Assembly: GCA_019637795.1 (NCBI GenBank)
Contig: JAHBUY010000009.1
Span: 1 to 64,000, forward strand
Source: a bacterium
GTDB lineage: Bacteria; Desulfobacterota; Binatia; HRBIN30; CADEER01
DNA length: 64,000 bases
Reading direction: 5' to 3'
The notes below the pieces were generated by a model, which made no database searches, was not told the DNA's origin, and worked only from the letters and a program-made list of their open reading frames with translations. Shown piece after piece: positions 58,364-64,000 of the stretch (position 1 is its first letter; every line of letters begins with the position of its first letter). Made by a program: the position numbers and the translations under genes.

Positions 58364-58867
58364 ATGACGATCCGTAAGGGCTACGCGTGGACGATGGGCG
58401 TGCTGCTCGGCGCCGGCGTCGCGACGATGGTCTCGGCGCAGGGCTACGGCGACATGCTCAAGGGCGCCGCCAAGGACGCGGCCAAGCAACAGGCGGCCGA
58501 CACCGTGCAGCAGGCCGTCGGCGGCACCCCGCCGGCCGACGCCGGCGGCGCCGGCGGCGCCGCGGCGGCACCGATGGATACGATGGGCCGCGTCAACAGC
58601 GCCGCCGAGGCGGGCGCCGGCGCGGCGGCCCAGGGCGCTCTGGGCGGCAACATGAAGGGGGCCGCGATGCAGGGCGGCCAGGCGGCGATGGGCGACTGGC
58701 AGAAGACCGGCGCGGCGGCGAATGCGCCCGCCAACGCGCCGGCGGCCGGCAACGCCCCGGCGGCCGCCAACGCCCCGGCGGCGGGTGGCGCCGCCGCCAC
58801 GGACGACGCCGCGGCGGCCGGCGGCAATGTCGACGCGGGCGCCGACGAAGGGGCCGGCGAGCAGTAG
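58364..58867 (+). CDS. Ala/Gly-rich secreted protein of unknown function
   Basis: 167 residues from ATG 58364 (GAGGAGG six bases upstream). A signal peptide (GYAWTMGVLLGAGVATMVSAQ) is followed by a short region GYGDMLKGAAKDAAKQQAADTVQQAVGG that would form an amphipathic helix, then low-complexity Ala, Gly and Pro with ANAPA repeats and an acidic end (DAGADEGAGEQ). No cysteine and no membrane anchor. It may be a small periplasmic or extracellular protein; no family recognised. It has its own promoter-like site and a hairpin directly downstream, so it is probably a single-gene unit. Confidence 0.68.
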   Translation: MTIRKGYAWTMGVLLGAGVATMVSAQGYGDMLKGAAKDAAKQQAADTVQQAVGGTPPADAGGAGGAAAAPMDTMGRVNSAAEAGAGAAAQGALGGNMKGAAMQGGQAAMGDWQKTGAAANAPANAPAAGNAPAAANAPAAGGAAATDDAAAAGGNVDAGADEGAGEQ

Positions 58868-58875
58868 CACGCGGG

Positions 58876-58905
58876 CGGCCGGACGACGACGGCGTCGTCC
58901 GGCCG
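58876..58905. terminator. Bidirectional hairpin terminator
   Basis: Twelve-base stem CGGCCGGACGAC (58876-58887) with GTCGTCCGGCCG (58894-58905) and a six-base loop, between the convergent Ala-rich gene and the thiolase gene. Confidence 0.68.
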
Positions 58906-58929
58906 CGATCAAGCGCGCGGCGCGACGGA

Positions 58930-60126
58930 TCAGCCGAGCTGCGCCTTGCGGTACATGGTCACGACGGCGGCGCCGCCGAGACCGAGGTTGTGCTGCAGAG
59001 CGATCTTCGCGTCCTTCACCTGGCGCTTGTCGGCCTCGCCGCGCAACTGCCAGTTGAGCTCGGCGCACTGCGCCAGCCCGGTGGCGCCCAGCGGATGGCC
59101 TTTGGAGATCAGGCCGCCGGAGGGGTTCACCACCACCTTGCCGCCGTAGGTGTTGGCGCCGGAATCGACGAACTCCCCGCCCTTGCCTTCCGGGCAGAGA
59201 CCGAGCGCCTCGTAGGTGATCATCTCGTTGCACGAGAAGCAGTCGTGCAGCTCGACGACGTCGACGTTCTCCGGCCCGAAGCCGCTCTGCGCGTAGACCT
59301 TCTGCGCCGCCTTGCGGGTCATGTCCGAGCCGACCAGCTTGATGCAGCTCTTCTCCTCGAAGGTGCTGGGGAAGTCGGTGGTCATCGCCATGCCGAGGAT
59401 CTCGACCGCCTTCGCCTGCAGATTGTGCCTGCGGACGAAGTCCTCGCTGACCAGGATCGCCGCCCCGGCGCCGTCCGAGGTCGGACAGCACTGCAGCTTG
59501 GTCAGCGGCTCGTAGACCATCGGCGCATTCATGATCTGCTCGAGCGTGTACTCGTCCTGGAACTGCGAGTACGGGTTGTTCACCGAGTGCTTGTGGTTCT
59601 TCCAGCCGATCTTGGCGAACTGCTCGGCGGTGGTGCCGTAGCGGTCCATGTGCTCGCGGCCGGCGTTGCCGAAGAACTGCGGCGCGGCCGGCGCCTGGGC
59701 GAAGCCGCGCACGTCCACCATGGTCTGGAAGTGCTTGTCCATGGGGTTGGTGCGGTCCTGGAACTTCACCCCCAGTGACCCCTTCTCCATCTTCTCGAAG
59801 CCGAGGGCGAGGGCGCAGTCGGCGATGCCGGCCTCGACGAACTGCTTGGCCATGAACAGCGCCGTCGAGCCGGTCGCGCAGTTGTTGTTCACGTTGTAGA
59901 TCGGGATGCCGGTCATGCCCAGGCTGTAGACGGCGCGCTGGCCGCAGGTGGAGTCGCCATAGCAGTAGCCGACCGCCGCCTGCTCGACCTTGTCGAAGCC
60001 GATGCCGGCATCCTCCAGCGCCTTGGTGCCGGCCTCCCGGGCCATGTCGGGATAGTCCCAGCCTTTCGATCCGGGCTTCTCGAACTTGGTCATGCCGACG
60101 CCGATGACGAAGACCTTCCTACCCAT
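58930..60126 (-). CDS. Thiolase of the SCP-x / lipid-transfer type
   Basis: 398 residues from ATG 60126 behind AAGGAGG. Cleaves 3-oxoacyl-CoA with CoA, in this subgroup often for branched or sterol side-chain substrates. The nucleophilic Cys is in YNVNNNCATGSTAL (C83). HDCFSCNEMITYEALGLC (about 288-305) is the SCP-x HDCF signature, which replaces the second Cys region of classical thiolases, and the C-terminal GHPLGATGLAQ supplies the His. VFVIGVGMTKFEKPG is the usual start. No SCP2 or MaoC partner is adjacent; the P450 gene lies upstream on the same strand with a 197-base gap. Confidence 0.93.
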   Translation of the reverse strand: MGRKVFVIGVGMTKFEKPGSKGWDYPDMAREAGTKALEDAGIGFDKVEQAAVGYCYGDSTCGQRAVYSLGMTGIPIYNVNNNCATGSTALFMAKQFVEAGIADCALALGFEKMEKGSLGVKFQDRTNPMDKHFQTMVDVRGFAQAPAAPQFFGNAGREHMDRYGTTAEQFAKIGWKNHKHSVNNPYSQFQDEYTLEQIMNAPMVYEPLTKLQCCPTSDGAGAAILVSEDFVRRHNLQAKAVEILGMAMTTDFPSTFEEKSCIKLVGSDMTRKAAQKVYAQSGFGPENVDVVELHDCFSCNEMITYEALGLCPEGKGGEFVDSGANTYGGKVVVNPSGGLISKGHPLGATGLAQCAELNWQLRGEADKRQVKDAKIALQHNLGLGGAAVVTMYRKAQLG

Positions 60127-60323
60127 TCGATCCTCCTTGCGAGCTGCGCGCCGCCGGTCGGCGGTCGCGCGGGATGGAATCTCTTATCAGGAATTCCATC
60201 CGTGATTGAAGGCGGGGCTCCCGCGGCGGCGGGCCGCCGGCGGACGCCGCGCGGTCGGTGGCCGTTGCGCCCGAACCGGACCTCATCCTCGACCGGCGCC
60301 GAGCGCGCCGCGCCCTCCAGGCG

Positions 60324-61571
60324 TCAGCACGCCACCGGCAGCGACACCAGCCCGCGCAATACCGGGTTGGGCCGGTACGCCGGCGCCTCGGTCGCCAGCG
60401 CCAGGCGCGGGAAGCGCTCGAGCAGGGCGCGGAAGGCGATCTCGCCCTCGAGCCGCGCCAGCGGCGCGCCGAGGCAGAAGTGGGCGCCGAAGCCGAACGC
60501 GAGGTGCGGGTTGGGATCGCGGCCGATGTCGAGGCGCTCCGGCTCGGCGAAGACGTCCGGATCGTGATTGGCGGCGCCGATGCCGACCAGCAGCAGCGAG
60601 CCGGCCTCGATCGCCTGGCCGCCGATCTCCACGTCCTCGCGCGCCACCCGCAGGGTCGCCTGCACCGGCCCGTCGTAGCGCAGCAGCTCCTCGATCGCCG
60701 TCGGCAGGAGCCCGGGATCGCGGCGCAGCCGCTCGAGCTGGTCGGGCTCGCGCAGCAGCGCCAGCAGGCCGTTGCCGATCAGGTTGGTGGTCGTCTCGTG
60801 GCCGGCGATGAGCAGCAGGTTGCTGGTGGCCAGCAACTCGGCGTCACTGAGCGCGTCGTCCTCCTCCTGCGCCAGCACCATGGCGCTGATCAGGTCGTCG
60901 CGCGGCGCCGCGCGGCGCGCCGCGATGATCTCCCCCAGATAGGCGAAGAGCTGCTGCATCGCCGGCGCCGCCGCCTGGCGGCCGGCCAGCGGCTGGCCGA
61001 GGCCGGCGACGATCTCCGCCGCCCACGCCTTGAAGCGCCGGTGATCCTCGGCCGGCACGCCGAGCAGCTCGGCGATGACGATCGCCGGCAGCGGCGCGGC
61101 GAGGACGTCGATGACGTCCATGCGGTCGCGCACCGGCGCCAGCAGCTCGTCGACGATCGCCGCGATGCGGGGGCGCAGCGCCGCGATGCGGCGCGGCGTG
61201 AACGCCTTGTTCACCAGCTTGCGCACCCGCGTGTGGTCGGGCGGGTCCATCACCAGCATCGAGCGCATCGTCTGCGCCCCCTGCTGGATGAACGCCGGCA
61301 GGCGTTCGAGGTTCTGGCGGATGAACGGCGCCCGCAGCCGGTCGACCGAAAAGCGCGGATCGCGCAGCACCCCCTCGACGTCGGCGTGCCGGGTGAGAAA
61401 CCACACCCCCGGGCCGTCCCAGCCGCCGACCGGCATGCGCATCACCGGCCGCACGGTGCGCAGCAGGGCATAGATCGCGAACGGGTTCTCCAGGCCGCCG
61501 CGGCTGCGCAACGGCAGGAAGAGATCGAAATCGCCGGCCGGGGTCATCGCCTCCGCCTCGCCAATCGCCAT
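60324..61571 (-). CDS. Bacterial cytochrome P450 monooxygenase
   Basis: 415 residues from ATG 61571; no membrane anchor, so a soluble class-I type needing ferredoxin and reductase, not found nearby. The I-helix oxygen motif is LLIAGHETTTN (about 249-259), the K-helix ExxR is EELLRYDGPVQ, and the heme loop is LAFGFGAHFCLGAPLARLE (Cys about 366). DPPDHTRVRKLVNKAFTPRRI near 115-135 is standard for this CYP group. Substrates are usually fatty acids, terpenes or sterols. It is divergent from the UbiB-like gene with a 96-base gap. Confidence 0.94.
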   Translation of the reverse strand: MAIGEAEAMTPAGDFDLFLPLRSRGGLENPFAIYALLRTVRPVMRMPVGGWDGPGVWFLTRHADVEGVLRDPRFSVDRLRAPFIRQNLERLPAFIQQGAQTMRSMLVMDPPDHTRVRKLVNKAFTPRRIAALRPRIAAIVDELLAPVRDRMDVIDVLAAPLPAIVIAELLGVPAEDHRRFKAWAAEIVAGLGQPLAGRQAAAPAMQQLFAYLGEIIAARRAAPRDDLISAMVLAQEEDDALSDAELLATSNLLLIAGHETTTNLIGNGLLALLREPDQLERLRRDPGLLPTAIEELLRYDGPVQATLRVAREDVEIGGQAIEAGSLLLVGIGAANHDPDVFAEPERLDIGRDPNPHLAFGFGAHFCLGAPLARLEGEIAFRALLERFPRLALATEAPAYRPNPVLRGLVSLPVAC

Positions 61572-61667
61572 GCGGCGACCTTCGCTCCGCCGCGCGCGCG
61601 GGGCAAGCCGCCCGCCGCCGCGGCCCCCACTGTCCGCCCGCTGGCCCGCCGTGGTTAGGTGCCCACC

Positions 61668-62984
61668 ATGACCGCCGCCCCCGGCGCCGCCCGCCGCGCC
61701 CTCCACCACGTCCGCGCCTACCGTCTGCTGCGCATCGGCCTCGCCATCGCCTGGGTGCTGCCGCGCTACTGGCTGCTGCTGGCGCGCGAGCGCCTCGGCG
61801 CGCCGGCGACTGCCGCGGCCTGGACCCGCGCTCACCAAACCGCGGCGCGCCAGATCCGCCGTCTGGCGCTGGTCCTCGAGGGCGGGCTGATCAAAGCGGC
61901 GCAGGTCGGCGGAGCGCGCGCCGACGTGCTGCCGCGGCCGTTCATCGACGAGCTGAGCCAGTTCCACGACGACGTGCCGCCGCGCCCGCTCGGCGCGCTG
62001 CTGCCGATGGTCGAGGCCGAGCTCGGCGCGCCGATCGACACGATCGTCGCCGCCATCGACCCCGAGCCGCTCGGCGCCGCGTCGCTGGCGCAGGTCCACC
62101 GCGCCCGGCTGCGCGACGGCAGCGAGGTGGTGGTCAAGATCCAGTATCCGGAAGCCCGCCGCATCATTCCCCTCGACCTCGCCGCGCTGCGCGCCGTCGC
62201 CGCGCTCGTGCACCGCATGCAGCGCAGCGTCGATCTGCGCAGCCTGGTGAACGAGGTCACCCGCTTCGTCGAGCTCGAGCTCGACTTCCGCCGCGAGGCG
62301 GCGTCGACGCAGCGTCTCGCCGCGCTGCTCGCCGGCCGCGACGACGTGCGCGTGCCGCGCATCGTCGCGCCGCACGTCCGCGACCGCGTGCTGGTGATGG
62401 AGTACCTCGACGGCATCCAGGTGACGCGGACGGCGGCGCTGCGCGCCGCCGGACATCGCCCGAGCGACGTCGCCCGCCGCATCGGCGGGCTCTACGGCGC
62501 CATGCTGTTCGAATACGGCTTCTTCCACGGCGACCCGCATCCCGGGAACCTGCTGGTGCTGGCCGACGGGCGCATCGGCCTGCTCGACTTCGGCCTCTGC
62601 AAGGAGCTGCCGCCGCGCTTCGCCGCCCTGGTGGCGGAGATGATGGTCGCCGCCCTGATCGGCGATGCCGACGCCGCGCTGCGCGCCGCGGCGGCGCTCG
62701 GCTTCGACATCGAGGCGATCCGTCCCGCGCACCTGCGGGCGCTGGTGCTGAGCATCGTCGGCGACGCCGATGCCGACGACGACTTCGCCTCGGTGCTGCG
62801 CGCGACGCGCATCCGCCGCATCCCCGACGACTTCGCCCTGGTGCTGCGCACCATGCTGCTGCTCAACGGCCTGTCGCACCGCCTCGCCCCCGGCCGCCGC
62901 CTGATCCAGGGCGAGCTGCTCAAGCACCTGGCGGCCGGCGCGCGGGCGGCGCGCACGACGGCACCGGACGCCGCTACCCAGTGA
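61668..62984 (+). CDS. ABC1/UbiB-family atypical kinase
   Basis: 438 residues from ATG 61668 (GTG 61659 in frame). Protein-kinase-like ATPase fold tied to quinone or lipid metabolism in membranes. Seen: GALLPMVEAELGAPIDTIVAAIDPEPLGAASLAQVHRARLRDGSEVVVKI in pieces, with the Ala-rich loop GAASLAQVH and catalytic Lys VVVKIQYP, then DLELDF-like VELELDFRREAAS, VMEYLDG, FFHGDPHPGNLLV and LLDFGLC (metal Asp). The family KxGQ motif reads KAAQ (LIKAAQVGG), a Gly-to-Ala change. The C-terminus lacks the two membrane helices of UbiB, so it is a soluble relative. It lies 56 bases upstream of the next gene and is probably co-transcribed. Confidence 0.87.
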   Translation: MTAAPGAARRALHHVRAYRLLRIGLAIAWVLPRYWLLLARERLGAPATAAAWTRAHQTAARQIRRLALVLEGGLIKAAQVGGARADVLPRPFIDELSQFHDDVPPRPLGALLPMVEAELGAPIDTIVAAIDPEPLGAASLAQVHRARLRDGSEVVVKIQYPEARRIIPLDLAALRAVAALVHRMQRSVDLRSLVNEVTRFVELELDFRREAASTQRLAALLAGRDDVRVPRIVAPHVRDRVLVMEYLDGIQVTRTAALRAAGHRPSDVARRIGGLYGAMLFEYGFFHGDPHPGNLLVLADGRIGLLDFGLCKELPPRFAALVAEMMVAALIGDADAALRAAAALGFDIEAIRPAHLRALVLSIVGDADADDDFASVLRATRIRRIPDDFALVLRTMLLLNGLSHRLAPGRRLIQGELLKHLAAGARAARTTAPDAATQ

Positions 62985-63040
62985 AGCGCCCGGGGCCGAG
63001 GTTTGCCCGGCTGCGCGGCAGCGCGTAAACGGAGCGCACG

Positions 63041-64000
63041 ATGCCCGGCCGCGCCCTCGCCCTGGCGCTGGCGCTCGTCGGCCTGGTGGCCGGCGCGGCG
63101 GCGGCGCAACCGCTCGGGCGCGCGCAGGTGCCCGAGGAGCTGCAACAGTGGATCGACTGGGCGCTCCACGGGCACGAGGACGCCGTCTGTGCGCCGCTGC
63201 TCGGCGACGCCGCGCGCCGCGAGTGCGCCTGGCCGTCGCGCCTCGCGCTGGACCTCGATGACGACGGTGGAACCTTCATCCAGGAGTGGGACGCGCAGCG
63301 CGGCCTGTGGCTGCCGCTGCCCGGCGCCGCGAAACCGTGGCCGCAGGACGTGACGGTCGATGGCGGCGACGTCGTGGTGATCGACCGCGACGGCACCCCA
63401 CAGGTGTGGCTCGAGGCCGGTCGCCACGCCGTCGCCGGTCGCTTCACCTGGGATCGCCTGCCCGAGATGCTGCCGGTCCCGGCGAGCACCGGCGTGATCG
63501 CCCTCACCCTGCGTGGCGAGGCAGTGCCCTTCCCCAACCGCGATGCCGACGGCAGCCTGTGGCTGCAGCGCGCCGAGGCGACGAGCGACGAGGCGGACCG
63601 CATCGGCGTCATCGTGCATCGCCTGGTCGACGACGACGTGCCGCTGCTGCTCGACACGCGGATCGAGCTCGAGGTGTCCGGCCGCGGCCGCGAGGCGTCG
63701 CTCGGTCCCGCCCTGCCCGCCGGCTTCGCCCCGATGCTGCTCGACAGCCCGCTGCCGGCCCGCCTCGAAGCCGACGGCCGCCTGCGCCTGCAGGTGCGCG
63801 CGGGGAGCTGGTCGCTGCGCCTGCTCGCCCGCCACGACGGACCGGCGGCGACGCTCAGCGCGCCGTCGCCCGACGGGCCGTGGGCGAGCACCGAGATCTG
63901 GGTCTTCCTGGCCCACCCCGACCTGCGCCTGGTGACCATCGAGGGCGCCGCCGCGGTCGACCCGCAGCAGACCAACCTGCCCGACGAATGGCGCCAGCTT
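63041..64000 (+). CDS. Secreted protein of unknown function (C-terminus beyond window)
   Basis: At least 320 residues from ATG 63041, with GGAG six bases upstream and a signal peptide (ALALALALVGLVAGAAAAQ). The frame is open to the right edge. Visible text is beta-rich: PEELQQWIDWALHGHEDAVCAPLL, LALDLDDDGGTFIQEW, VVVIDRDGTPQVWLEAGRHAVAGRF and IWVFLAHPDLRLVTIEG. The two cysteines (AVCAPLL and RRECAWPS) could pair. It suggests a large periplasmic or outer-membrane protein of which only the first domains are seen. I do not recognise the family. Likely operon partner of the UbiB-like gene. Confidence 0.75.
   Translation, partial: MPGRALALALALVGLVAGAAAAQPLGRAQVPEELQQWIDWALHGHEDAVCAPLLGDAARRECAWPSRLALDLDDDGGTFIQEWDAQRGLWLPLPGAAKPWPQDVTVDGGDVVVIDRDGTPQVWLEAGRHAVAGRFTWDRLPEMLPVPASTGVIALTLRGEAVPFPNRDADGSLWLQRAEATSDEADRIGVIVHRLVDDDVPLLLDTRIELEVSGRGREASLGPALPAGFAPMLLDSPLPARLEADGRLRLQVRAGSWSLRLLARHDGPAATLSAPSPDGPWASTEIWVFLAHPDLRLVTIEGAAAVDPQQTNLPDEWRQL

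Overview
The window is about 70% GC and comes from a Gram-negative, probably environmental bacterium. Support for this includes a DsbD thiol-disulfide transporter, a beta-barrel-like protein, an IS91-family transposase and many secreted proteins with Thr/Pro-rich linkers and hydrophobic C-terminal anchors. The style resembles metagenome-derived deltaproteobacterial lineages such as Binatota or Myxococcota, but no rRNA is present and the lineage is an inference. No tRNA, rRNA, CRISPR array or prophage was seen.

Layout. 1-7.2 kb: housekeeping genes, mostly on the minus strand (RhlB-like helicase cut by the window edge, DsbD, RibB with a degenerate GTP cyclohydrolase half, GlmU, flavin reductase). 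7.3-19.4 kb: a surface-protein island with a YVTN beta-propeller protein, two tandem paralogues of an unrecognised Cys-containing secreted domain, an NHL-repeat protein with dockerin-like and cohesin-like modules, and a small cohesin-like anchored protein. 19.4-28.6 kb: M1 aminopeptidase and oligoribonuclease, a tungsten-type aldehyde oxidoreductase, PurN, IF-3, a GcvR-like ACT protein, then an operon of TatA, a DUF3108 protein and a glycosyltransferase. 28.7-31.1 kb: an IS91-family insertion beside a truncated XRE-type regulator. 31.2-42.6 kb: lipid and central metabolism (two SDRs, HemW, acyl-CoA desaturase, IlvD, cold-shock protein, amidohydrolase, DUF420 protein, MFS exporter). 42.7-54.2 kb: a second set of surface proteins (double cohesin-like protein, two proteins with dockerin-like motifs) around a molybdopterin oxidoreductase and a large AAA/TPR regulator. 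54.2-64 kb: HEPN remnant, SEC-C mini-protein, HtpX, hydrolase, SpmA/B-like protein, SCPx-type thiolase, cytochrome P450, UbiB-like kinase and a secreted protein cut by the right edge.

How the genes may work together. At least eight secreted proteins share a few building blocks. These are cohesin-like sandwiches, dockerin-like calcium loops, Thr/Pro linkers and two distinct C-terminal anchors: a proline-rich motif RPPIPVVPSPxSP followed by a membrane segment and WALxR, and a Cys motif followed by a membrane segment and RRRR. The simplest reading is a cell-surface display system in which anchored cohesin-like proteins may hold dockerin-like proteins carrying beta-propellers or beta-helices. The partner pairing and the anchor-processing enzyme are not shown in this window. 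The metabolic genes (thiolase, P450, SDRs, a double hot-dog protein, desaturase, aldehyde oxidoreductase) suggest breakdown of lipids or other hydrophobic compounds.
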